Shown: positions 46,132 to 56,600 of the stretch, piece after piece
How positions within the stretch are numbered: position 1 is the first letter of the stretch
How the letters are laid out: each line of letters starts with the position of its first letter
Position numbers and translations under genes: made by a program
The notes under the pieces: generated by a model
The model's database searches: none
Seen by the model: only the letters and a program-made list of their open reading frames with translations
Told to the model about the DNA's origin: nothing
Source of the DNA: Lytechinus pictus
Lineage: Eukaryota; Echinodermata; Echinoidea; Temnopleuroida; Toxopneustidae
Direction of reading: 5' to 3'
NCBI RefSeq assembly: GCF_037042905.1
Contig: NC_087249.1
Coordinates: 36,967,401-37,031,400 of the forward strand
DNA length: 64,000 nt

Positions 46132-46713
46132 TAAAACTTGGACATAAGAGTATCATAAGTATATTAAGCATCCTGTGTGAGTTTCCGTTCACATTACCAA
46201 GGTCAAATGTCATTTAAGGTCAATGAGCTGTGACATGTTGGGGGTATTAATGAATAGCCATCGTAACTTTGAACGTTCATGGATCTAGTTCATGAAAAAA
46301 GGATCATAAAGGGTAATCAAATATCACTTATTGTTTTGCATGAGACTTTGGTCACATGATCAAAGTCTAAGGTCATTTAGGGTAAATGAATATAGTGTTT
46401 TATTTTTATTATCATGAATGGTGTTTCTTTTTTGCGAATAATTATTCAATACTAGTCATCTTTTCAAATTCAGCGATGCTGCTATATTGAATTGCGTACA
46501 TGTAATGCAGGTGAGACTGCCAGAGGCGTTCCACTTATTTTTTCTTTCTATCTTCCTTCCATCCTAAACAGGTAAAAAGCTCCCCTTGTTTTTTAAAGGT
46601 CTTTTACATGACTTTCACTAAAGTTATTTGTGTAAAAAGTACAAAATCTATTTGATTACATCCCATATAAAATCTCACTTCAAATCAAACAGCAGAGAAA
46701 TAAGAATAAATCA

Positions 46714-46927
46714 TTGCACGGCTGGCAGAAGGGCGTTAGCTTCATTATCTACCAATTTTTTTTTTTTTTTTCAGTTTTGATAGCTCGTTCATTTGGTATA
46801 ACTGTAATTGCCTACAGTAATGATGTAATCACACGTAAAAGGGCACAAATACTTGCTGCCGGACGATTTATTCAAAAACTTCTTTTCAGGGCTCGTGCGC
46901 ATTAACACCCTTCTGCCAGCCGCGCAA
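46714..46927. mobile_element. 214-bp MITE
   Basis: The terminal 25 bp are inverted repeats with two mismatches: TTGCACGGCTGGCAGAAGGG on the left and CCCTTCTGCCAGCCGCGCAA on the right. The small frame inside is spurious. No clear target duplication. Confidence 0.65.
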
Positions 46928-47608
46928 CAATACCTCACTTTATCAGGGTTTTTCTTTTATTTGCAAGTGAAATGCTGAATTTACTCCACTCAGTCGTGCC
47001 TTACATTAAACTCTGTCTGAATAGATTTTCTACTGCATATATGTTACTTTATTGATCATTTTCAATCTATATTCGTTGTGCTTGCCTGAGTTGGTTTATA
47101 GAGTTTGATATTACATAGATACTGTGATTCTTGAGTAACATTGTAAATTTCATGATTTTAGATATTGCTGTGTGATCTTGTATTGTTTCGTTATTTTGGA
47201 ATTTTAGGTTTATTTTAGCAAAACAGTTTTGATATTTGTAAATATAATTTTCCTTTCCCTTTTGTAATTATATTTGTTTATTCAATAGTGGGTTATTTTT
47301 TGTATAACCGACTGACATTTCCTTGTCATTAGATAATCCAACATTTCTTAGCTGGATTTTCTATCAAGATTATTTTGTTGCATTTTGTTATTGCTACATT
47401 TAGATGAAATATTGAGAGGCATTGAGATGTTTTTGCTTAGTTCTTGAGCTTTTGACAACTTGTATTACATAATTGCTATGTAAAGGATTTACTGAATACT
47501 TGCTGTCGACTGCACAAAACTTCTGTCGGCATGTTCGTAATCAATAGACATTAATCTTAATCTATTACCAAACATTGACTAGACTTAATCTTTAATACTG
47601 CTGAAGAT
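46928..47608. other. AT-rich sequence, nothing recognised
   Basis: No ORF, repeat border or RNA motif could be supported. Confidence 0.5.
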
Positions 47609-48099
47609 TAAGGCCCGTATTCTGATAGCAGGTTTAATTTAACCCTAGTCTAAAGTTAACCCTGGTTTAACTAAACCTCCTCTAAACCTCACCTCTGGTC
47701 TAAGTGTAGTTTAATTATTTTGGTATTCTGATAGCCGGGTTTAACTAAACCTGGGTTAAACCCGGGTTTAAAATTATTTTTGGAAATAATAACCCTCTTT
47801 TAACCAAGACTAGCACCTTTTTGGTAAATTACTGCTGCAGGGATGATTGCAACAAAGTTGAAAAAATGTTACTAAAGTTGTTTTTTCTTAAAAATTTTGA
47901 TTTTATGGAAACTAATTACAACTATTGTAGTGAAAGAAAAGCATTCATCACCCATATATGGTAAGAAATTTTCATGAAGTTTTTCTTTATTTTTGTTAAT
48001 TACTAAAACATTTCAACCCCAAACCGAGTGACTTGCACAGTTTTTTTGTGTATCAGTCCCATTCATTGCTTTTCATGTCTGTCAACATCTAAATTGAAT

Positions 48100-49510
48100 A
48101 GATTCCCCTCAACCATACTCTAGACTAGAGTCTAGACTCTACTAGTCCTAGATCTAAAACAATAAGTTAAGAGGTCGACGTCTTTATTCTAGCTTTAAGG
48201 AAGGGAATTTTTTTAACTTTTGAGAGTAGTCTTGGGTCTAACATTAGGCCTATAGTTAAGATCTAGCCTAGGGCTAGGCCCAATTGTTTGGAGGAGAATT
48301 GAACATTGTTTTGAGTCTTTTTTACTTTTACTTTCCTGTTCAAAGCAAAACGTGTCTACGATACGTAGTCTAGTGAGTTAGTGGAGCAACCGAGACTGAA
48401 GATACATATTGGTCTAGCCTCTAGGCCTAGAACAACATTCAGGACTTAGGCTGGCTTAGCTTAGGGACAGGGATAGATATAGATTATTATTCTAACCTAG
48501 GCTTAGATCTAACAAAGTTAGTGGAATACGAATAGATCTGATTTGTCTTAGACAAAAAGCTTTGAACAGTCTCTGGGACCGGGTCTGGGACAGGGATCAT
48601 ACTAGGTAGGCCTATAGATTATTCTAACCTAACCCAAAAAGCTTTGAACAGTCTCTGTATTGGTTGCTCGCTGAACTATGACAGTCTATGTTGGCCTCTC
48701 TCACCAAGGCAATGTGATACGACAGTAAAATGTCAGAATTTTAAAAATAAATCCCCAGAAACAACGGTTATTCCTGTCTACACTAACTTAAGTGTTAGAT
48801 CCAACTATCGCTGCATTGCTTGCCAAGTAACTAGGCCTGGCTAAATTTAGAATTAGTCCTAGACATCTCTCTAGGGCCTACTCCGGTTTTAGGTCCATAT
48901 CTGTTTCTTTGAAGAGTTTTTTATTTAATTTTAAACATTTTTTGGGACTCGTTTAGGTTTCCAGATCCAGGACTAGAAAACAGGCCTAAACCTAGACCAA
49001 CAGCTCATTCTTGACTAGACTAGGCCTGGCCTAGATTTATGTAAAAATTTAGATCTTGGCCTAACGTTTGTCTGTGCTATCTATTCTTTCTAGATTCTAT
49101 TTCTAGCCTAGCCGGTAGCCCTAACATTAGGACTGGCTGATCTAGTCTACTGTATGATCTAGAATGTCTAACGCTGGCCTACATCTAGTAGACTAAATAA
49201 CTTAGACTAAAAGTTAGACCCTATCTAGACCTAGAACTAGATCTATATCAATCTAGGTCTACATGTAATAGGTCTAGATCTAGAGGTTTGTAGACTCTCA
49301 ACATGCTCAATGTAGATTCTAAAAAAAAAAGGAAATGTAGGCTAGTCTACAGTAGATCTACTCATCTAACTTTAGGCCTTTAAAGGAAGTAGGCTACAGA
49401 TCTGTTGGATTATTTATATTACTAGATCTAAAGGATCTAGATCTAGGCCTAGATCTAAAGCTATGGACTGTAGTTCGAGATCTAGAGGTCTAGCACCCCC
49501 TTAAAACTAG
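48100..49510. repeat. CTAG-saturated zone
   Basis: The tetramer CTAG and its extensions (TCTAGA, AGATCTAG, TAGGCCTA, GACCTAG) occur every few dozen bases, far above what is seen in the rest of the window. There is no fixed period, so it is cryptically simple and not a classic tandem repeat. Half-copies of the CAGTCTCTGTATT hairpin repeat lie at 48370..48420 and 48640..48670. Confidence 0.65.
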
Positions 49511-49768
49511 TACTAAGCCTACAGCTACATGTACTATGCAGTTCTCTTTGTAGCCAAACAACAGTTAGCATTGTCTTAATCTTATTTTGGTGTGTGTAGT
49601 TACCATACAAACACATATTTTGATGAATGAGAAAATGTGCCTTGCAGATTATTTTACCTCAAGTCAAAACCTAGTGTTCTAAATTTCATGAGCATAGGCC
49701 TATGTCATAAAATGAAGAAGTGGTTCAATCCATTAGATGTGCTTACACATTTATTGATTTAATATGCT

Positions 49769-50856
49769 GTCACCATGGCAACACAGTTTCCAACACATGT
49801 ATACAAATATATGTCTTGCAGAACTAAACCTCAAAACCAATGTGTGAGCCAACTTTTATAAGAACTGGTTGAAAACTAATGAAGGAGTTCAGATTTTCAC
49901 CTAATTCATTATGTAATATGTTGTTACCATGGCAACACGATTTCTGATACATACAAAAATATGTCTTGCACATCTTCAACTCAAGACTAATTAGTGTGCC
50001 AAATTTTATGAGCATTGGTTAAAAAAAGATGAAGGAGTTCGAACTACCAAATTTTCACCTTATTTTTGTTATCTAATATGTTGTTACCATGGCAACACGA
50101 TTTCTGATACAGACAAAAATATATCTTAGACATCTTCACCTCAACGTAAATGTATGTGCCAAATTTTTTTATAGAATTGACCACTTGGAAACTGATAAAA
50201 TAGGTCATATCACTAAATTTTCATCTAACTTTGATATTTGATTTGTTACCATGGCAACATGATTTTTTTATAAAGTCATAAATATATTTTGCACATCTTC
50301 ACATCAAGACTAATTAATGTTTGTGCCACATTTCATGAGAATTGGTTAAAACTGGGGAAGAAGTTGGAATTGCAAGATTTTTACATAAGTTTTGCCATAA
50401 TATACCGTTACCATGGCAACACAATTTATGACATATGCAGTAAAGTCTGTGCCAAATATCATGAGAAATGGTTTAAAAATTCTAAAGAATTAAAAACCAC
50501 AAGTTTTTCACCTAATTTTCGATATTTAATATGTTGTTACCATGGCAACGCAATTATATACTTTAGGCATAGAATACGTTTTGCACATCTTCACAATAAG
50601 ACTAATGTATGTGTCAAATTTCATGAGAATTGGTTAAAACTGGGGAAGAAGTTGGAACAGCAAGATTTATACATAACTTTTGCCATAATATACTGTTACC
50701 ATGGCAACACAATTTCCGACACATTAAAAAATGTGTCTTGCACATCTTCACCTCAAAATCAATGTGTGAGCCAACTTTCTTGAGAATTGGTAGAAAACTG
50801 ATGAAAGTATTTTAAACGGCAAAAATTTGGCCATAATATACTGTTACCATGGCAAC
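49769..50856. repeat. Eight ~155-bp tandem units, each with an X-box palindrome
   Basis: The 14-mer GTTACCATGGCAAC stands at 49923, 50093, 50245, 50407, 50536, 50695 and 50843, and GTCACCATGGCAAC at 49769. Between them run diverged copies of one unit (caatttc-gacaca, 'tcttgcacatcttcacctcaa', 'catgagaattggttaaaact'). GTT-CCATGG-AAC is the X-box bound by RFX-family factors. The 164-codon frame across this zone is a product of the repetition. Confidence 0.8.
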
Positions 50857-51205
50857 ACAATCTCCAAAAAAGGAAAGAAAAAAACTTCTTACACCTCCTT
50901 ACCTTGAGAACAATGTGTGTTCCAAATTTCATGAAAATCGGTTAAAAACTGAGAAAGTAGCTTGTAATGCAATATAGGCATAAATTCTAAAAAATTGTTG
51001 GCCATGATTTGTTGGATTTAAACCAGGCTTAAACTACCCCCTGCGCGAGTTTAACTTTTTGAGGATTTATTACCACACTTAGACCAGGGTTAACTTAAAC
51101 CTTGCTATCGGAATACGAAACTTAAACCTAGGTTTAAATATGGCAGTTTATTACCACACTTAGACCAGGGTTAAGTTAAACCACGCTATCAGAATACGGG
51201 CCTAA

Positions 51206-51940
51206 TAGTTTTGAGGTTGACCTATTGTATATATCAATCTGGAATGAATCTGAATACAATTGATTTTAATTAAACGTTTGTGAAAAAAGTGGCATTATAA
51301 TAATTTGACTCATTCAAGTTCAATTTCATTCAGTTACTCTGAATAGTTATGTCCTATTTAAATATTAAAGTAAATAAATTTTGGTCATACAAACTTATTT
51401 AAACTGAAATCAGCGCAGTATTTGAATATTGCAAGTTGAAATAACTGAAAGTTAGTAGGAAATTCAGTTCATTTTTTTTCACACTCCTCGTTTTGCCCAA
51501 TTAATTCTGTTTTGTCAATATTTACAATATTTTACCTGTTTTGTATGGTTTGTAAATGTGTACAATCAATTTTTAATGTGATATTTTGTGATACTGAAGC
51601 ACAATTTAGTCAAAGAAGTATGACTTTACAAAATGTGGTAGTTTTGCTCATCTGAATCTTGGACATATAAACTCTTTACAAATTTTGATGTCACATTCTC
51701 TACCTGTTTATTCCATACTTCGTGTACACCCTTAGGCACATGAAGGGGAAGTCTACCCGCCCAGACAGTTCATTTAAATAAAACTGTTTCTTACAATTAC
51801 CAGTAACTCTTTATTGAAGTGGACTTTCTCGTCAATAAGTACAGTTCTATCAGTTTTGATGGTGAGACTTTTGTAACAAATTTTTTTTTTTTAAATCACC
51901 CTGTCCCTTGGATAGGATGTAAAATGGAGGCCCCGTGTAT
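51206..51940. other. No gene recognised
   Basis: AT-rich DNA between the Harbinger-like element and a foldback repeat. No exon or element border supported. Confidence 0.5.
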
Positions 51941-52332
51941 AGGACGAACTGATAAGTAGACCAAGTGGTATTAGACCATCCGATAGTTCACCGATCCGCC
52001 TATGCATATGGTAGTTAACTTAAATATTATCAGTTAACTTAAATATTATCAGTTAACTTAAATATTATCAGTTTACTTAAATATTATCAGTTCGTCCTTT
52101 GCACGTTAAGAACCCACTGCACTATTCGTATACTATAAGAGTAGAAGGAAACCCCGGGTCATAGTGATTCAGTTCGCTTTTCACCTCCAATGCACAGTGA
52201 CGCCAAAACAAATAATGATAATTATAATGCAGACCTTTTTGGGGACGGGGTTCTGTCTTTTATTAATATTTAAGTTAACTACCATATGCATCGGATGGTC
52301 TAATACCACTTGGTCTACTTATCAGTTTGTCC
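51941..52332. repeat. Foldback repeat enclosing four 19-bp units
   Basis: The arms 51941..52018 and 52262..52332 are inverted copies (GATAAGTAGACCAAGTGG against CCACTTGGTCTACTTATC, CATATGGTAGTTAACTT against its complement), with a GATCCGCC stretch present only on the left. Next to the left arm are four units of AGTTAACTTAAATATTATC (52013..52088). Confidence 0.75.
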
Positions 52333-52339
52333 AACTTCA

Positions 52340-52612
52340 CATAGTCTAAACTCATTTCGTCTACCACCAGTTTGGCTAATATCCAATTCGTCTAATTCCC
52401 ACTTGGTCTAATATCCAATTCGTCTAATTTCCATTTGGGCTAATTCTCACTTGGTCTAATATCCAATTCGTCTAATGACCACTTGGTCTAATAGCCAAAT
52501 GGTCTAATGACCACTCGGTCTAATCGCCAATTGGTCTAATGCTCAGTTGGGCTAATCGGCACTTGGTCTAATTTTCATTTGGTCTAATTCACACTTGGTC
52601 TAATGTCCCTTT
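52340..52612. repeat. 16-bp tandem repeat, unit GTCTAATNNCCANTTG
   Basis: About sixteen consecutive 16-bp units alternate TTCGTCTAAT and TTGGTCTAAT. The units continue the motif found in the arms of the adjoining foldback repeat. Confidence 0.8.
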
Positions 52613-53044
52613 ATTCTAATATAACATAATTCATTATTATTTATTTGATCTAGAATTAACAAATATGGTACGTAATGGATAAATACCATGGATTAGTTAA
52701 TACATGTCGCCAGGATCCGGAGGGGTAGAGCTGGGGTAGGGCTGCTGGGCGCAAAACTTCACCGTGACGGACTATCGATGACGAGATAGTTGCTCATCAA
52801 ATGAATTATTCTAATCAAATATAATTCTTATAATTAGGCCTATATATCGATAATAGATGATGATAAAAACTATATCATACTCATCATTACGTCATTGCAT
52901 GCACATTTGCAGAAAAATAAGTTGGGGACCTTGTAGCTTATAATGGTACGTCAAATGGCAGGGTTTTATCAGAATAACATGAAGAATGATAAATGATAAA
53001 TAAAATGATAAATCCATAATTTATTGTTCGAAATAGACATGAAA
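52613..53044. other. No gene recognised
   Basis: AT-rich sequence up to the tail of a SINE. Nothing further supported. Confidence 0.5.
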
Positions 53045-53270
53045 TGAAATACTCCGAAAATTTGCTTTGCCCAATTGATCGTGGGCCCGGCAGCCACTGT
53101 GCAGCGCCAGATCGACGAGGCTCTATCCCTTTAATCGTTGAACGCCAAACAGGGTAGCAGCAACTCCCATCTTTTAACGTCTTTTGGTCTGACGCGGTCG
53201 GGGTTTGAACCCCCGACCTCCCGGTTGTGAGACGGACGCTCTACCAACTGAGCCAACACACCGGTATTTC
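53045..53270 (-). mobile_element. tRNA-derived SINE
   Basis: On the minus strand the head has TGGCTCAGTTGG (53244..53255, A-box region) and GTTCAAACCCC (53200..53210, B box). The anticodon-like loop reads CTCACAA, but the acceptor stem does not pair. The body continues with GACGTTAAAAGATGGGAG, TTTGGCGTTCAACG and TTAAAGGGATAGAGCC to lower coordinates. The end near 53045 is approximate. It abuts an antisense RT fragment. Confidence 0.75.
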
Positions 53271-53274
53271 TGTT

Positions 53275-53384
53275 TCCCATTTCTGTTCCTTCTGTAGTAA
53301 CTTAACACTGACGCAAGATCCGGTAGAAATCGTGAATAAAACTGAACCATCCCCAAAAATGATCTTGGCTCGGTCACATTCTTT
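53275..53384 (-). pseudogene. Antisense fragment of element C reverse transcriptase
   Basis: The minus strand reads NVTEPRSFLGMVQFYSRFLP and DLASVL, the same as the RT thumb region encoded at about 55735..55810 of element C, then jumps over 13 bp to match KLLQKEQKW-type sequence. It is therefore an inverted partial copy of this element's own pol, joined to the LTR remnant at 53383. A template switch or a nested broken copy could explain it. Confidence 0.82.
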
Positions 53385-53465
53385 AGCGAAGTCGCATTGC
53401 GCATTAAACACACTTGAACTGGCAGAGCTTGTGTCATGACGTGTTCTTCTGAGTATGTTACAAAT
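53383..53465 (+). repeat. 5' LTR remnant of element C, followed by primer site
   Basis: The stretch ends in GAGTATGTTACAAAT directly before TGGCGACGAGGATG (53466..53479), a plausible primer-binding site. Its first 25 bases (TTAGCGAAGTCGCATTGCG... to 53407) are identical to 58476..58500 in the 3' LTR remnant. Confidence 0.55.
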
Positions 53466-53692
53466 TGGCGACGAGGATGCTCAGAAAAGAGTCTACGAAA
53501 GCCTTTAAGTCTTAATTTTGCTGGTTAAGGGACTGCTAATCTGTGAGACGAAAGTTTGATCCTAATTTTGAGGTCATAAAGGGACATTTTCTGGTTAAAG
53601 TTACCGTCGTATTGTTGATGGAACTAGGAAGGAAGTCTTCGTGTATTCGCACATGGTATTCGCACGTGTATTCAGTCAATGCGTGATACAAC

Positions 53693-56600
53693 ATGGCGAC
53701 GCCCAGTGGCTATATCGGACGGTTAGGGAGCTTTGAGAAGGCTCGCGAACCTTTTACTTCATATGTCGAACGTATGGAACTGTTTTTCATGGCCAATAAC
53801 ATCGTTGAAACTTCCCAGAATGCTGAATTCGTGAAGGAACGGAAAAAGGCAATTTTACTAACTGAAATTGGAACAGAAATCTACGTAACTCTCGCAAATT
53901 TGTTAGCGCCCAGCAAGCCGAAAGATGCAACATTTGACGACATCATCGATAAGTTGAAGAATCATTTCGATCCTAAGCCGTTAGAGATAGCTGAAAGTTA
54001 CAAGTTTGGAACAAGAAATCAGAAACAAGGTGAAACAGTTGGTGAGTTCATCATTGCCTTAAAGAATTTATCCTTACATTGTAATTATGGATCTTTCTTG
54101 AATAGAGCTTTGCGAGACAGATTTGTTTGCGGGTTGGCTGATGAACGAATTCAGAACAAACTGTTGAATACTCAAGATTTAGATTTTGATAAAGCCTGCC
54201 AAATTGCGTTGTTGATGGAGATGGCATCAATAAATGCTCGTGAACTTCGTTCTGTTCATAATGCTGGAAGTGTGAATAGTCAGAAAAGTTACACCCGTAA
54301 AGCTAAACCAACTAGTCGTGGAGGTAAACCCAAACCCTCTAATGCTGAAAGTAAAAAGCATGGAAACTGTTATCGCTGTAATTCCAGAAATCATCCACCT
54401 CAAGAATGTCCATTTAAAGGTTCACAATGTTTCAAGTGCGAGATGAAGGGACATATAGCTAAAGCTTGTAAGTCAAATAGAGGAAAGACTAGTGTACCGA
54501 GTAAAGGTAAATCGCGTCGAACTGGCGGTAATGTTGAAGTTCATGCGTTGGATGAAACTGATGATCTAGAGAAATCTATGCAACATAATTTGAATTTGTA
54601 TTGTGTGTATGCTACAGATTCGATCAATAAGTTTGAAACAGAAGTTGTAATCAACAATAAATCCTTGACTATGAGGATTGATACCCAGGCAGATTGTTCT
54701 ATTATGAGTAAGGACACATATGAGAGAAACTTTAGTGATGTACCTTTGAGACCAAATTCATTAGAACTCAGAACATATTCTGGTCAGCAGTTGGACTTGT
54801 GTGGTGAATATGAATGTGAAGTCACCTATGAAGGGAATACATTGTTGTTGCCCATGATGGTAACAAGCTACACGAATCGTCCTACACTGATGGGTAAGAA
54901 CTGGCTGACTAAGTTGAAGTTAGATTGGAATAACGTGTTCCATGTTGAGTCTTCAAAATTGCAGAGTCTACTCCGACAGTATAGCGGAATGTTTGAAGAC
55001 AGCTATGAAGGGATTTCTGGTGTGGAAGCGCACGTAAGAATCAAGGAGAATTCAACTCCAGTCTACTGTAGACCGCGACCAGTACCGTACGCACTGAAAG
55101 AAGAAGTTGAGAAAGAGTTAAGAAACCTTGAGAAAAACAAAGTCATCGTAAAGACAGACTACAGCGACTGGGCAACTCCGATCGTAGTGGTGCCGAAAGC
55201 CGATGGAAGTGTTCGTCTTTGCGGAGATTATAAGACCACAGTCAATCGAGCAGTTGATGACGAGTGTTATCCTCTTCCCACATCGCAGGATTTGTATGCA
55301 GAGTTGGGAGGTACCAAAGTTTTCTCGAAGTTGGATCTTTCTCACGCGTATGCACAACTCAACTTGGATCAGCAAAGTCAGCAGTATCTTACTATCAACA
55401 CGCATATGGGATTGTATTCCTACACAAAACTACCATATGGAATTAAGTCCTCACCGAAGATCTTCCAAGCGACAATGGATAAGATTCTTCAAGGTATCCC
55501 CAATTGCTTGTGTAATCAAGATGATGTATTGATAGCTACAACCACAGTGGATGAAAATCTTGATGTGCTCGCGCAAGTGTTGAAGCGTTTGAATGATCAT
55601 AATGTGAAGCTAAAAAGGAGCAAATGTGCCTTTGTGGAAAGTGAAGTGGTGTACCTAGGGTTGAAACTAAGCTTACAGGGGCTTCAACCAGTCAAAGAGA
55701 AAATTGAGCCAATCATCAATGCTCCTAAGCCAAAGAATGTGACCGAGCTAAGATCATTTTGGGGGATGGTTCAGTTCTATTCGCGATTTCTACCGGATCT
55801 TGCGTCAGTGTTAGCACCGCTCCATAAGTTACTACAGAAGGAACAGAAATGGGAATGGTCGAAAGCCCAACAGGAAGCATATGAGAAATGCAAGCGAATG
55901 TTAACCAGTGATGCACTTCTCGTTCACTATGATAACAGGCGTGAATTGAAGATGTCTTGTGATGCATCTAGCTATGGTGTCGGAGCAGTGATAAGTCATG
56001 TAATGGATAATGGAGAAACAAAGCCAATCGCATTTGCATCACGCACCTTGACGAAGAGTGAGCGTAATTACGCTCAGATTGAGAAAGAAGCGTTAGGTAT
56101 CATTTTCGGTATCAAGAAGTTTCATCAGTATCTGCTAGGTAGAAACTTTACGCTCATCACTGATCACAAGCCGCTACTTCATTTGTTGGGTCCTAAGTCA
56201 TCGATTCCGACAATGGCAGCATCAAGAATGCAGCGGTGGGCAATACTTCTTTCGCAGTATGACTACAACATAGAGTATCTCAGTTCTAAGGAGAACGCTG
56301 TCGCAGATGCGTTATCTCGTTTGCCTCACGAAGATTCTGAAGATGGTACAGAAGGTAGTATCTATGTTACTGATATTGTAGACAGTAACTTTCCAGTAAC
56401 AGCAACAGAGATTGCTGCAGAAACTCAGAAAGACTCTGTTTTGAAACAAGTGTATGAACAAACTTTATATGGTTGGTCAGAAACAGAACCAATGAATGAT
56501 GAGTTGAAACCATATCACAGTAGAAGGTTTGAGTTGTCATGTGATCAGGGTTGTGTCAAATGGAGACATAGAGTGATAATACCCAAGTCATTGAGACATA

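Larger units (their letters stand above)
43017..46536 (+). repeat. GTCTCGCCTGC repeat, copy E, split by three insertions
   Basis: It starts TTTTTGTCTTGCCTGCATAG and ends with GTAATGCAGGTGAGACTGCC and TTCCACTT at 46536. Insertions are a small MITE (43762..43987), a Penelope-like element (44177..45377) and a TTAA MITE (45543..46131). An exact DR1 motif is at 44133. Confidence 0.75.
47609..51205. mobile_element. Harbinger-like nonautonomous element, 3.6 kb
   Basis: TAA flanks both ends (47609..47611, 51203..51205). The termini GGCCCGTATTCTGATAGC are exact inverted copies, followed by matching GGTTTAA/TTAACCC blocks and TAAACCCGGGTTT-type palindromes. The 3-bp target duplication fits PIF/Harbinger. 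No transposase or Myb-like ORF is seen. The interior divides into a CTAG-rich zone and a tandem X-box zone. Confidence 0.8.

Noticed and set aside
50289-50783. 164-codon + frame that looks like a repeat protein
   Set aside because: It is generated by the ~155-bp tandem X-box units; the same phrases recur because the DNA repeats, and copies are not all in frame.
52340-52612. CRISPR-like regular array
   Set aside because: Units are 16 bp with no spacers, in a eukaryotic genome with no cas genes; it is a simple tandem repeat.
53179-53270. tRNA-Val-like gene on the minus strand
   Set aside because: A and B boxes and a CAC-like loop are present, but the acceptor stem does not pair and a SINE body follows; it is a SINE head.
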